This document shows positions 8,969 through 17,719 of a DNA stretch of 64,000 nucleotides, piece by piece. The stretch covers positions 1 to 64,000 of the forward strand of contig CAVROT010000009.1 of NCBI GenBank assembly GCA_963722905.1, in the 5' to 3' direction. A model generated the notes under the pieces. The model saw only the letters and a program-made list of their open reading frames with translations, was not told the DNA's origin and did no database searches. The DNA is from CAVROT01 sp963722905 (GTDB lineage: Bacteria > Pseudomonadota > Alphaproteobacteria > Rhodobacterales > Rhodobacteraceae). A program made the translations under genes and the position numbers. Numbering within the stretch: the first letter of the stretch is position 1; each line of letters starts with the position of its first letter.

Positions 8969-9259
8969 ATGCCGAAGGGCTACATCATCGGTCACATCAC
9001 GGTCACGAACCCCGAGGCCTACAAGGAATACGTGGAGCGCGACACGCCCGTGCTCGAAGGCTACGGCGGGCGCTTCATCGTGCGCGGCGGCCGGTCCGAG
9101 GCGCCCGAAGGCCCCATGAAGGACCGCCACGTGGTGATCGAGTTCGACAGCTTCGAGGCCGCGCGCACCGCCTACCACTCGCCCGGGTACCAGGCGCTGG
9201 TTCACCTGCGCACCGAGAACTCCGATAGCGAGATCCTGCTGGTCGAGGGCGCCGGGTGA
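8969..9259 (+). CDS. DUF1330 family small protein
   Basis: A 96-residue protein of the DUF1330 family (ferredoxin-like dimeric alpha/beta-barrel fold). Markers are GYIIGHITVTNPEAYKEY, the GGRFIVRGG turn, RHVVIEFDSFEAARTAYHS and the repeat-end VHLRTENSDSEILLVEG. The ATG at 8969 is chosen over upstream in-frame codons because it begins at the conserved N-terminus. It lies between potD and potB, and its TGA overlaps the GTG of potB (GTGA), so the genes are translationally coupled. The biochemical role of the family is unknown. Its place inside the importer operon suggests a part in handling the imported substrate. Confidence 0.85.
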   Translation: MPKGYIIGHITVTNPEAYKEYVERDTPVLEGYGGRFIVRGGRSEAPEGPMKDRHVVIEFDSFEAARTAYHSPGYQALVHLRTENSDSEILLVEGAG

Positions 9260-10608
9260 GCGACGCGACCGCCCCGGGTCGTCCCGCGCCCGCCGACCCG
9301 CACGTCGCCGCCGTGACGGGCGCTTCGGGGGTCGGCGACGGGACGCTGCGCACCGCGGACGGGCGCCCGCTGAAGGCCGCGCTCGCCTCGGCCCAGGGGC
9401 GCGCCCGGCGCCGGGCGTTCCTGCTGGTCGCGCCGCTGCTGGCGCTGGTCCTGCTGACATTCGTCATACCCATCGGCCAGTTGCTGCACCAGTCGGTCTA
9501 CAACCCCGGCTTCGTCGAGCATCAGGACGTCATCTCGCGCGAGCGGACGCCGATCATGGTGAACCTGCGCGCGTGGTTCGACGCCAACCCGCCCGGCACC
9601 GTCCCGGACGAGGCCGCCTTCGAGGCGCTGCACGCCGACCTCATCGGGCTGGACGAGGTGCGCGCCGCGGGGATGGCGGGCACGCGGATCAACTACGACC
9701 TCAGCGGGTCGCGGTCCCTCTTCACCAAGTCCGCGCGCCGGGCCGAGGACATGGAGCCGCCCTACCGCGCGGCGCTGCTGGACGTGGACGAGGACTGGGC
9801 CGACCCCAAGCTCTGGGCCGTCATGCGCAACGCGTCGAATGCCTATACCGCCAGCTTCTACCTGGCGGCGCTGGACCGGACCCGCGACGTGGACGGCAAC
9901 GTGGTGCGGGTGCCCGAAAGGGGTGCCATCTACGTGACGCTTTTTACGCGGACGCTGGTGCTGTCGCTGCTCATCACCTTCCTGACGTTCCTGCTGGGCT
10001 ATCCGGTGGCGCATCTGCTGGCGACGCTGCCGCTGCGCCATTCCAACCTGCTGATGATCTTCGTGCTGCTGCCCTTCTGGACGTCGCTGCTGGTGCGCAC
10101 GACAAGCTGGATGGTCATGCTGCAATCGCAGGGCGTGGTGAACGACGCGCTGGTGGCGACGGGGGCCATATCGGACGGCAACCGCATCCAGATGATGTAC
10201 AACCAGACCGGCACCATCATCGCGATGACGCACATCCTGCTGCCGTTCATGATCCTGCCGCTCTATTCCGTCATGCGGCCGATCAACCCAAGCTACGTGC
10301 GCGCCGCCCGGTCTCTGGGCGCGACAAGCTGGACCGCGTTCCGACGCGTCTATTTCCCGCAGACGGTGCCCGGCATCGGGGCGGGCGCGCTGCTCGTCTT
10401 CATCCTCGCCGTTGGTTATTACATCACGCCGGCGCTGGTGGGCGGGGCGGACGGGCAGCTGGTCAGCAACCTCATCGCGTTCCACATGACCAAGTCGCTG
10501 AACTGGTCTTTGGCCGCGGCACTCGCCTCTCTGCTGCTGGGCGGCATCCTGATCCTCTACTGGCTCTACGACCGGCTGGTTGGGATCGACAACCTCAAGC
10601 TGGGGTAG
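9256..10608 (+). CDS. potB: Polyamine ABC transporter permease (PotB-like)
   Basis: A 450-residue inner-membrane permease. It has one N-terminal helix (FLLVAPLLALVLLTFVIPIG), a long periplasmic segment of roughly 130 residues, then the conserved five-helix core. The EAA-type coupling motif is seen as ARSLGATSWTAFRRVYFPQ. Members of the PotB/HisM-like family are usually near 290-320 residues. The extra length is in the loop between helices 1 and 2 and in a polar N-terminus, a form seen in some Rhodobacterales importers. The start is GTG, overlapping the DUF1330 stop by four bases. It pairs with potC to form the membrane pore. Confidence 0.88.
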   Translation: MSDATAPGRPAPADPHVAAVTGASGVGDGTLRTADGRPLKAALASAQGRARRRAFLLVAPLLALVLLTFVIPIGQLLHQSVYNPGFVEHQDVISRERTPIMVNLRAWFDANPPGTVPDEAAFEALHADLIGLDEVRAAGMAGTRINYDLSGSRSLFTKSARRAEDMEPPYRAALLDVDEDWADPKLWAVMRNASNAYTASFYLAALDRTRDVDGNVVRVPERGAIYVTLFTRTLVLSLLITFLTFLLGYPVAHLLATLPLRHSNLLMIFVLLPFWTSLLVRTTSWMVMLQSQGVVNDALVATGAISDGNRIQMMYNQTGTIIAMTHILLPFMILPLYSVMRPINPSYVRAARSLGATSWTAFRRVYFPQTVPGIGAGALLVFILAVGYYITPALVGGADGQLVSNLIAFHMTKSLNWSLAAALASLLLGGILILYWLYDRLVGIDNLKLG

Positions 10609-10612
10609 GGCG

Positions 10613-10900
10613 ATGGCGCGCGGCACGGCGGTGGGGACCACGCTGATCGAGGACGCGCGCGTGCGCGTGACGCGGTTCGACTTCGCCCCCGGGGACGAGA
10701 CGGGCTGGCACGTCCATCCGTGCGACTACGTCATCACCGCCGTCACCGATTGCACGATGCGGGTCGAGGCGCCGGATGGCGAGGCGCGAACCGTCACCGT
10801 GCCCGGCGGGTCGGCCTACCGCCGGGACGCTGGCGTGCGGCACAACGTGGTCAACGCCGGCGCGGCCGCGATGACCTTCATCGAAGTGGAGCTGTTCTGA
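10613..10900 (+). CDS. Small cupin-domain protein
   Basis: A 95-residue single cupin. The first metal-binding motif is seen in GDETGWHVHPCDYVITAVTD (GWHVHP giving two His) and the second in RRDAGVRHNVVNAG (one His), with a terminal FIEVELF strand. The start ATG lies four bases after the potB stop, and its TGA overlaps the potC ATG by one base, so it is embedded between the two permease genes. It may be an isomerase, a ligand sensor or a metabolic enzyme for the imported compound. The sequence alone does not decide between these. Confidence 0.8.
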   Translation: MARGTAVGTTLIEDARVRVTRFDFAPGDETGWHVHPCDYVITAVTDCTMRVEAPDGEARTVTVPGGSAYRRDAGVRHNVVNAGAAAMTFIEVELF

Positions 10901-11811
10901 TGGCGCTTCCGATACATGCCTCGCGGCTGGAGCGGGCTTGGCACTGGGCCTACCTCGCCATCTGCGTGGCGATCTTCTTCTTCCTCATCGCGCCGATCCT
11001 GGTGGTCATCCCGCTCAGCTTCAACGCCGAGCCCTACTTCACCTTCACCGAGAAGATGCTGTCGTTCGATCCCACCGGCTATTCGACCCGCTGGTACGAC
11101 GCACTGCTGACCTTCGGCATGGACCGGGCGTCCGGCGCGCGGGACGCCAGCTGGTGGGCCGACGCCTGGGCGAACTCGGCCTGGATCAACGCGGCCAAGA
11201 ACAGCGTCATCATCGGCTTCTTCTCGACCATCCTCGCCACGGTGCTGGGCACGCTGGCCGCGCTGGGCCTCAGCCGGCCCGAGATGCCGGCCCGCCGGGC
11301 GATCATGGCGATCCTCATCTCGCCCATGATCGTGCCCATCATCATCACCGCAACGGGGCTCTTCTTCTTCTATTCGGCGACGGGGCTGGCCAACACCTAC
11401 GTCGGCATCGTCATGGCGCACGCGACGCTGGGCATCCCCTTCGTCATCATCACCGTGACGGCGACGCTGGTGGGCTTCGACCATTCGCTAACGCGCGCGG
11501 CGGCGTCGCTGGGGGCCAACCCGCGCACGACGTTCTTCCGCGTGACCATGCCGCTCATCACGCCGGGCATCGTGTCCGGTGCGCTCTTCGCCTTCGTGAC
11601 GTCCTTCGACGAGGTGGTCGTGGTCCTCTTCGTCGCGGCGCACGACCAGCAGACGATCCCGCGCCAGATGTGGAACGGCATCCGCGAGCAGATCAGCCCC
11701 GCCATCCTGGCCGTCGCGACGGTGCTGGTGGTGGTGTCGATCCTGCTGCTCGCCACGGTCGAGCTGCTGCGCCGCCGCTCCGAACGCCTGCGGGGCCTAT
11801 CGCCGGGCTGA
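10900..11811 (+). CDS. potC: Polyamine ABC transporter permease (PotC-like)
   Basis: A 303-residue inner-membrane permease with six helices. The first is AYLAICVAIFFFLIAPILVV, followed by the PotC-typical PLSFNAEPYFTF segment. The coupling motif is AASLGANPRTTFFRVTMPLI, which contacts the ATPase. Further helices (ISPMIVPIIITATGLFFFY; SGALFAFVTSFDEVVVVLF) are intact, and the protein ends with a basic tail RRRSERLRG. The start overlaps the cupin stop (TGATG). It is the last gene of the importer operon and converges with the AEC transporter gene 17 bases further on. Confidence 0.9.
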   Translation: MALPIHASRLERAWHWAYLAICVAIFFFLIAPILVVIPLSFNAEPYFTFTEKMLSFDPTGYSTRWYDALLTFGMDRASGARDASWWADAWANSAWINAAKNSVIIGFFSTILATVLGTLAALGLSRPEMPARRAIMAILISPMIVPIIITATGLFFFYSATGLANTYVGIVMAHATLGIPFVIITVTATLVGFDHSLTRAAASLGANPRTTFFRVTMPLITPGIVSGALFAFVTSFDEVVVVLFVAAHDQQTIPRQMWNGIREQISPAILAVATVLVVVSILLLATVELLRRRSERLRGLSPG

Positions 11812-11828
11812 GGCATGGGCCGGTTGCG

Positions 11829-12758
11829 CTAGGGCAGGATCAGCAGCCACAGCCAGACGGTGGCCAGCGACGCGGCCGTGCCGACCAGCACGCCCGAGGC
11901 GGCGACGCGGCGGGCGCTGCCGTACATGTTGGCGAAGATGTAGGTGTTCACGCCGGGCGCCATCGCCGCCGTCAGCACCGCGGCGCGCAGGGCGTCCACC
12001 GAGAGACCGACGGCGCGCCCCAGCCCGTATGTGATCGTCGGGTGGACGACCAGCGATGCGGCGCAGACCCACAGGATCGCACGCATGTCGCCCTCGGGGC
12101 GGTAGCGGACCAGCAGCCCGCCCAGGCCGAAGAGCGCGGCAGGCAGGGCGGCGCGCACCATCAGGTCCACCGCATCGGTCAGCGCGGACGGCAGCGCCAC
12201 GCCCGACAGGTTCACCGCGAACCCCGCGCCGATGCCGATGACCAGCGCGTTGCGGAACATCGCGCGGGCCAGTTTTGGCGCCAGCCCGGCCAGTCCGGTG
12301 CCGCGCGACCGTACCACCTCCATCGCGGTGATGCCGACGAGGTAGCAGAACGGCGCGTGCACGGCGACGATGGCATAGTTGAACCGCAGCGCATCGGTGC
12401 CGAAGGCGCGTTCCGAGATTGGCAGGCCCAGCAGGACCGAGTTCGAGAAAAGCCCGCAGAACCCGATCGCCACCGCGTCCGGCCAGTCGCGCCCGAACAC
12501 GTAGCGCCCGCCCAGCAGCCCGAAGGCGAAGCCCGACAGCGCGCCGGCATAGAAGGTGCCCAGCAGCGCGGCATCGAACTCCTGGCCCAGGTCCAGCGTC
12601 GATATGGCCCGGAACAGCAGGCAGGGAATAGCGAAGTTCTGCGTGAAGCGCATCAGCGCGTCGGCGGAATCGGCCGTGAACCAGCCGCGCCAGACGGCGA
12701 GGTAGCCGAAGCCGATGACCAGGAAGACCGGCAGGATGACGTCGAGCAGGGCGCTCAT
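11829..12758 (-). CDS. AEC family transporter (auxin-efflux-carrier type)
   Basis: A 309-residue membrane protein with about ten helices, of the bacterial AEC/malonate-type permease family. It has the pattern of two five-helix halves (ILPVFLVIGFGYLAVWRGWF at the N-terminus; LPAALFGLGGLL and AAMAPGVNTYIFANMYG in the second half, the usual P-x-x-x-N site). The ATG at 12758 is preferred to the in-frame ATG at 12875, since the extra residues are arginine-rich and unlike the family. The substrate is unknown; the family exports or imports organic acids and amino acids. It lies 113 bases downstream of the MBL hydrolase on the same strand. Confidence 0.85.
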   Translation of the reverse strand: MSALLDVILPVFLVIGFGYLAVWRGWFTADSADALMRFTQNFAIPCLLFRAISTLDLGQEFDAALLGTFYAGALSGFAFGLLGGRYVFGRDWPDAVAIGFCGLFSNSVLLGLPISERAFGTDALRFNYAIVAVHAPFCYLVGITAMEVVRSRGTGLAGLAPKLARAMFRNALVIGIGAGFAVNLSGVALPSALTDAVDLMVRAALPAALFGLGGLLVRYRPEGDMRAILWVCAASLVVHPTITYGLGRAVGLSVDALRAAVLTAAMAPGVNTYIFANMYGSARRVAASGVLVGTAASLATVWLWLLILP

Positions 12759-12871
12759 GCTGGCGTCGTCGCGCCATCGGGCCGGTCCGCGACGTCGCGC
12801 CAGGCGGGTCGGCGCCGGCGGGGTTCGGCCCGCGTGACGCGCCCGGTCTTCAAGCGCTCGGAGCCCGGTGG

Positions 12872-13669
12872 TCAATCATCCAGTGTCAGGACCATGCCGT
12901 CATGCGCGGGCGTCACGTTGTCCGGCGTTTCCGCCACCAGCGTATCGTGGTCCAGGTCGATGTGCATGTTGGTCAGGACCGCGCGGCGCGGTGCGGCGCG
13001 GGCGATCCAGTCCAGCGTCATCGCCAGATGCGCGTGGCTGGGGTGCGGATCGCGGCGCAGGGCGTCGACGATCCAGATATCGAGGTCCATCAGATGGGGC
13101 CAGGCCGCGTCGGGCAGGTCCGATACGTCGGGTAGGTAGGCCAGCCCGCCGATGCGGAACCCCAGCGCATCGATGCCGCCATGCGCGACGGTGAAGGGGG
13201 TGAAGATCAGCGCGCCGCCGGCACCCGTCACCGTGACCGGGCCGTCGATGGTGTTCATGTCGAGGATCGGCGGGTAGGACGACCCCTCGGGCTGCTTGAA
13301 CGCATAGCCGAACCGCGTCTCCAGCGACTGCCGCGTCTCGGGATCGGCCCAGACGGGCAGGCGGTGGCGCATGTTGAAGACGATCATGCGCAGGTCGTCG
13401 ATGCCGTGGACGTGGTCGGCATGGGCGTGGGTCCAGAGCACCGCGTCCAGCGTCCCGACGCCGGCGTCCAGCATCTGCGCGCGCAGGTCCGGCGAGGTGT
13501 CGATCAGCGCGCGGGTGGTGCCTGCGTCCGTCACCCGTTCGGCCAGCAGGGCGCAGCGCCGGCGGGCGTTGCGCGGGTTCGCGGGATCGCAGGCGCCCCA
13601 GTGGCCGCCCAGGCGCGGCACGCCGCCCGAGGATCCGCAGCCCAGCACGGTGAAACGCAGCTGCGCCAT
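12872..13669 (-). CDS. MBL-fold metallo-hydrolase (PhnP-like)
   Basis: A 265-residue metallo-beta-lactamase-fold phosphodiesterase. The metal motif HAHADHVHGIDDLR is intact, preceded by LIDTSPDLRAQML. The N-terminus FTVLGCGSSGGVPRLGG and a downstream His in TPFTVAHGG, then LPDVSDLP and NMHIDLDHD, complete the di-metal site. This pattern fits PhnP/RNase Z-related cyclic phosphodiesterases commonly encoded after tatD in alphaproteobacteria. Its ATG overlaps the tatD stop by one base (TGATG), so it is the last gene of the dac-tmk-holB-tatD run. The natural substrate is not certain. Confidence 0.88.
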   Translation of the reverse strand: MAQLRFTVLGCGSSGGVPRLGGHWGACDPANPRNARRRCALLAERVTDAGTTRALIDTSPDLRAQMLDAGVGTLDAVLWTHAHADHVHGIDDLRMIVFNMRHRLPVWADPETRQSLETRFGYAFKQPEGSSYPPILDMNTIDGPVTVTGAGGALIFTPFTVAHGGIDALGFRIGGLAYLPDVSDLPDAAWPHLMDLDIWIVDALRRDPHPSHAHLAMTLDWIARAAPRRAVLTNMHIDLDHDTLVAETPDNVTPAHDGMVLTLDD

Positions 13670-14478
13670 CAGGCGGGGCGCCGGTCCGCAGCGGGCGCCG
13701 CCGCGGCCTTGGGGAACAGCCGGTCGAAATTGGCCTGCGTCGCTGCGGCGAAGTCGGCGGGGTCGATGCCGAACGCCGCGGCGCCCGCCTGCGCGGTGTG
13801 GACGGTGTAGGCCGGTTCGTTACGGCGGCCTCGGTGCGGCGGCGGGGCGAGGTAGGGCGCGTCGGTCTCGACCAGGATGCGGTCCAGCGGGGCGGCGGCG
13901 AAGATGTCGCGCAGCGCCTGCGACCGGGGGAAGGCCGCGATCCCCGACATCGACAGGTAGAATCCGAGGTCTAGCGCGGCCTTCGCCAGCGCAGGCCCGG
14001 AGGAGAAGCAGTGCATCACGCAGCCGAAAGGCCCGGCGCGGTGCGCCTCGGTCAGCAGACGCGCGATGTCCTCGTCCGCGTCGCGGGCATGGATGACCAG
14101 CGGCAGGCCGGTTTCGCGGGCAGCCTCGATGTGGATGGCGAGGCTCCGACGTTGAAGATCCGCCGTCTCGGCCGTGTAGTGATAGTCCAGCCCCGTCTCG
14201 CCGATGGCGACGAATTTCGGGTGCCGCGCAAGCTCGACCAACGCCTCCACGGTCGCCATCGGTTCCTCGGCGACGCTCATAGGGTGGGTCGCGGCCGCCC
14301 AGAAGACGCCGTCATGCCCTTCGGCGATGGCCCGCACGGCGGGGGCCGACCGCAGGCGCGTGCAGATCGTGACCATGCGCGTGACGCCGGCGTCGCGCGC
14401 GCGGGCGATCACCTCGGCGCGATCCTCGTCGAAGGCCGGGAAATCCAGATGGCAATGGCTGTCGGTGAGCGAGATCAT
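13669..14478 (-). CDS. tatD: TatD family metal-dependent deoxyribonuclease
   Basis: A 269-residue TatD-type TIM-barrel hydrolase. The metal ligands are visible in DSHCHLDFPAFDED at the N-terminus, IGETGLDYHYT (catalytic Glu), VIHARDAD, HCFSSGPALA and the terminal ETDAPYLAPPPHRG. The role in the family is 3'-5' exonuclease activity and DNA repair. It lies 10 bases downstream of holB and overlaps the MBL hydrolase, the standard tmk-holB-(metG)-tatD-MBL order, here without metG between holB and tatD. Confidence 0.92.
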   Translation of the reverse strand: MISLTDSHCHLDFPAFDEDRAEVIARARDAGVTRMVTICTRLRSAPAVRAIAEGHDGVFWAAATHPMSVAEEPMATVEALVELARHPKFVAIGETGLDYHYTAETADLQRRSLAIHIEAARETGLPLVIHARDADEDIARLLTEAHRAGPFGCVMHCFSSGPALAKAALDLGFYLSMSGIAAFPRSQALRDIFAAAPLDRILVETDAPYLAPPPHRGRRNEPAYTVHTAQAGAAAFGIDPADFAAATQANFDRLFPKAAAAPAADRRPA

Positions 14479-14488
14479 CGTGGCCCCG

Positions 14489-15601
14489 TCAGGCGCGGCG
14501 GGCGGCGGTCAGGGTGCGCGCGGCCTCGTCCATGGCGAGCATCGTATCGAGGATCACGGCAGAGGGGTCAAGGTTGACCGCCCGCGCGTGACGGAGGCGC
14601 GTGGCAAGCCGTTGCTGCAACGCGGCCCAGACCTCGCCAGCGTACCGGTCGGGCGCGAGGCGGCCCAGCACCGCCGCCTCGCCAGCCGCCGCCTCGGCCA
14701 GCGGCGGTACGCCGGCGCCCTGTCGGGCCAGTCGCATCAGCGCGACGTCGATCAGGCGCAGGACCGTGTCGTAGCGGGCGGCGCCGGCGGCGCCTGCGGT
14801 GTTGGCCGACAGCCGGGCGATACGGCCGCGGTCCATTCCGGGCGCCGATCCGATGGCGGCGACGATCGCGGCGTAGGCGGCCGGCCCACCGGTTCCAGCG
14901 AGGCGCAGCGCCTCGCCGACCGACCCCGCCGTCAGCTCGGCCAGGCGGGTGGCGTCCACGCCCGGGTCGGCGCCGGCGGCCTCCAGCGCGGCACGCATGT
15001 CGCCGGGCGACAGGGCCTGGCAGGCGAGCGTCCGGCAACGCGACCGGATGGTGGGCAAAAGCGCGCCCGGCCGGTGCGACACCAGCAGGAACGTGACGCC
15101 GGCGGGCGGCTCCTCCAGCGTCTTGAGGACGGCGTTGGCGGCCGCCGGGTTCATCTCCTCGGCGGCGTCGACGATGACGACGCGGCGGCCCCCGTCGGCC
15201 TCGGAATGGTTGAGGAACCCTTTCAGAGCCCGCGCCGCATCAGCGGTGATGACGGTCGCCAGCTTGCGCTCCTTCGCCTGCCAGGGGCGACGCAGCAGGA
15301 AGAGCCGCGGCTCCGACAGCGCGGCCATGCGGCGGGCGACGGGGTGATCGGCCGGCACGTCCAACGTCTTTGATGTCGTGCCGGCCGGCGCCGCCAGCAG
15401 GGCGCGGGCAATGCGCCAGGCCAGCGTGGCCTTGCCCACGCCGCGCGGCCCGGAGATCAGCCAGCCGTGATGCAACCGCCCCGACGCCCAGGCCGACAGG
15501 AACGCGGCTTCGGACCGGTCTTGCCCGACCAGCAGGGCCGCGTGGCGCGGGTGCGGGGCGCCGTCGACGGCGTCCGGTTCGGGGATGTCGGGGTCAGCCA
15601 T
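14489..15601 (-). CDS. holB: DNA polymerase III subunit delta-prime
   Basis: A 370-residue clamp-loader subunit. It has the P-loop GPRGVGKATLAWRIARALL, the sensor region VVIVDAAEEMNPAAANAVLKT followed by LEEPPAG, and LLVSHRPGALLPTIRSRC, the characteristic SRC motif. The N-terminal segment PRHAALLVGQDRSEAAFLSAW is also usual for alphaproteobacterial HolB. The ATG at 15601 is preferred; an in-frame TTG lies 15 bases upstream. It is encoded downstream of tmk with a 78-base gap, and directly upstream of tatD. Confidence 0.92.
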   Translation of the reverse strand: MADPDIPEPDAVDGAPHPRHAALLVGQDRSEAAFLSAWASGRLHHGWLISGPRGVGKATLAWRIARALLAAPAGTTSKTLDVPADHPVARRMAALSEPRLFLLRRPWQAKERKLATVITADAARALKGFLNHSEADGGRRVVIVDAAEEMNPAAANAVLKTLEEPPAGVTFLLVSHRPGALLPTIRSRCRTLACQALSPGDMRAALEAAGADPGVDATRLAELTAGSVGEALRLAGTGGPAAYAAIVAAIGSAPGMDRGRIARLSANTAGAAGAARYDTVLRLIDVALMRLARQGAGVPPLAEAAAGEAAVLGRLAPDRYAGEVWAALQQRLATRLRHARAVNLDPSAVILDTMLAMDEAARTLTAARRA

Positions 15602-15679
15602 GGCGGGCCGTGCCAAGGGGGGCGCCGACCCCGACGGCAGGATTGGCAGTCGTCCGTGCGCGCCGACGGCGGCATTCTG

Positions 15680-16321
15680 TCATGCCCGGCCAGCCAGCGC
15701 GCCGCGGACGCGGGCGGCGACCTCGGCGCTGCTGCCGGAGCCGTCGATCACCGCGATCCGGTCGGGAAACTGTGCCGCCAGGTCGAGGAAATCGCGGCGG
15801 CGGTCGCGCTGGAAGCCGTCGCCGAAAGCCTCGAACCTGTCCTCGGGCACGGCCTCCGTGGCGGCCGGGGCGCCCAGCCGTTCGAGGCTGCGGCGCCGCC
15901 CCGTTTCGGCGTCGAGGTCGATGAGGACGGTCAGGTCCGGTTCGATCCCGATGGCGAGGTCGTGCAGCGCCTCGACCTGCGCGCGCCCATCGCCGCGGCC
16001 CTGGTAGACCCGCGTGCTGTCGGCGAAGCGGTCGGTGATGACGGTGCGCCCGGCCTCCAGCGCGGGGCGGATCACCCGTTCGACGTGATCGCGCCGGGCG
16101 GCCATGAAGAGCAGAAGCTCGGTCATGGCCGACCACCGGGCGGGGGGGCCTTCCAGCACCAGTCGCCGGATCTCCTCGGCGCCGGGGCTGCCGCCGGGTT
16201 CCCGCGTCAGGACGACGTCGCGGCCAGCGGCGCGAAGGTCAGCCGCCAGCAGCCGAGTTTGGGTGGACTTGCCGCAGCCGTCGATCCCCTCGAAGCTGAT
16301 GAACCGGGGGTCCGGCCTCAC
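15680..16321 (-). CDS. tmk: Thymidylate kinase
   Basis: A 213-residue dTMP kinase. The P-loop FEGIDGCGKSTQTRLLA, the TREPGGSPGAEEIR segment, the DR-x-ADST motif (VITDRFADSTRVYQG) and the LID region EDRFEAFGDGFQRD are all present. It converts dTMP to dTDP. The start is GTG and overlaps the stop of the upstream dac gene by four bases (GTGA), so the two are translationally coupled. Confidence 0.94.
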   Translation of the reverse strand: MRPDPRFISFEGIDGCGKSTQTRLLAADLRAAGRDVVLTREPGGSPGAEEIRRLVLEGPPARWSAMTELLLFMAARRDHVERVIRPALEAGRTVITDRFADSTRVYQGRGDGRAQVEALHDLAIGIEPDLTVLIDLDAETGRRRSLERLGAPAATEAVPEDRFEAFGDGFQRDRRRDFLDLAAQFPDRIAVIDGSGSSAEVAARVRGALAGRA

Positions 16322-17544
16322 GTCGCCGGTTCGGCTGGGGGGGCAGACGTCGCGGACGCATCGGCGGCATCGGTCGAGCCGATGCCCGTCCAGTCGCGCA
16401 GCAGGCGGCGGGCGGCCGTCTCCATCCGCGGGCCGTATCCGCCGCGCGCGACGGCGCGGTCGGCGATCAGGGGCACGCGGCGTTCCGGCAGCCCGTCCAT
16501 GGCGATGACCAGTTCGCCCACCTGCTGCCCTGCCGCGATGGGGGCCTCCAGCGGTCCGCGGAAGGCGACCGTCGCCGAAATGGCGCCCCGCTGGAGCGCC
16601 GGCACCAGCGCGGTGAACCCGCCCTCGGCCACCAGCCCGACCTCGCGGACCTCGCCCATCCAGACGTCGGCCACGGCGATGCGCTGGCCGTCCTCGACCA
16701 GCGTCGCCTCGACGAACTGGCGGAACGCCCAGTTGACCACGCGCTCGGCCTCCTCGGCGCGGGCCTTCTCGCTGTCGAGCCCGGTGATCACGAAGACGAC
16801 GCGCCGCTTGCCCTGCGTGGCCGATCCGACGATGCCGTAGCCGGCCTCCTGCGTGTGGCCCGTCTTCAGCCCGTCCGCGCCGATCCCGAGGTCCAGCAGC
16901 GGATTGCGGTTGAACCGGTTCTGAGGCGCGCGGCCGTCATAGCCGAACTCGACCTGTGCGAAGTACCCGTAGTATTCGGGGAACTCGGTGATCAGCCGCG
17001 TGGCAAGGATGCCCAGATCCGCCATCGACATGCGGTGGTTGGGCGCGGGCCACCCGCTGGAGTTGGTGAAGGTCGATTGGGTCATGCCCAGCGCCAGCGC
17101 CCGCTGGTTCATCAGCCGCGCGAACGCGTCCTCGCTGCCCGCCAGGCCCTCGGCCACCACGACGCAGGCGTCGTTGCCCGACTGGACGATGATGCCCTGG
17201 ATCAGCTCCTCCACCGTGGGCCGGTCGCGTTCGTTGAGGAACATCGTCGAGCCGCCCATCGCCTTGGCGCGCGAGGACACGCCGAACCGCGTGTCCATGT
17301 CGACGCGGCCGTCGCGCAACGCCTCGAACAGCATGTTCAGCGTCATCAGCTTGGACATGGAGGCCGGCGGCAGCGGCACGTCCGCAGACTTGGCGATCAG
17401 AACCGTGTCGGTGGTCACGTCATAGACCCACGCCGCCGTCGCCCGCGTCTCGAACGCGGCACGGGCCGGCGCCGCCAAGGCAAGGAGGGCGGCAAGCACC
17501 GCGATGAGGCGCGCGGCGGGCGCTGTCGTCGGAAGCGTCGTCAT
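16318..17544 (-). CDS. dacC: D-alanyl-D-alanine carboxypeptidase (PBP5/6 type)
   Basis: A 408-residue low-molecular-mass penicillin-binding protein. A signal peptide is visible (LIAVLAALLALAAPARA). The active site motifs are SxxK in PPASMSKLMTLN, SGN in IVQSGNDACVVVAEG and KTG in GLKTGHTQEAGYG. A C-terminal PBP5-like domain follows, although no clear amphipathic anchor is seen and the tail is rich in Ala/Ser. The start at 17544 is fixed by a strong GGAGG seven bases upstream; the open frame reaches 17637. The protein acts in the periplasm trimming peptidoglycan pentapeptides. It heads the run with tmk and holB. The symbol is by family; dacA would serve equally. Confidence 0.88.
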   Translation of the reverse strand: MTTLPTTAPAARLIAVLAALLALAAPARAAFETRATAAWVYDVTTDTVLIAKSADVPLPPASMSKLMTLNMLFEALRDGRVDMDTRFGVSSRAKAMGGSTMFLNERDRPTVEELIQGIIVQSGNDACVVVAEGLAGSEDAFARLMNQRALALGMTQSTFTNSSGWPAPNHRMSMADLGILATRLITEFPEYYGYFAQVEFGYDGRAPQNRFNRNPLLDLGIGADGLKTGHTQEAGYGIVGSATQGKRRVVFVITGLDSEKARAEEAERVVNWAFRQFVEATLVEDGQRIAVADVWMGEVREVGLVAEGGFTALVPALQRGAISATVAFRGPLEAPIAAGQQVGELVIAMDGLPERRVPLIADRAVARGGYGPRMETAARRLLRDWTGIGSTDAADASATSAPPAEPAT

Positions 17545-17719
17545 GTCGGTCCTCCGGGTGGGCGGGTACGGGGGGCAGCGAAAGCGCCCGGCCCTCTGGC
17601 CATTGGGATAAGCCCCCGCGCGGCGGAGGTCACGCAACTTTCGCGGGCGATCTCGCCGGTGTTACGCCCCGCCACGCAGCCTGCGTCGGCGATCCGCCGG
17701 CCCCGCACCGCGCGCGGCG

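Noticed and set aside
10938..13139. A 733-codon plus-strand open frame across potC, AEC and MBL genes
   Set aside because: It is a shadow frame over three genes with recognisable products in other frames.
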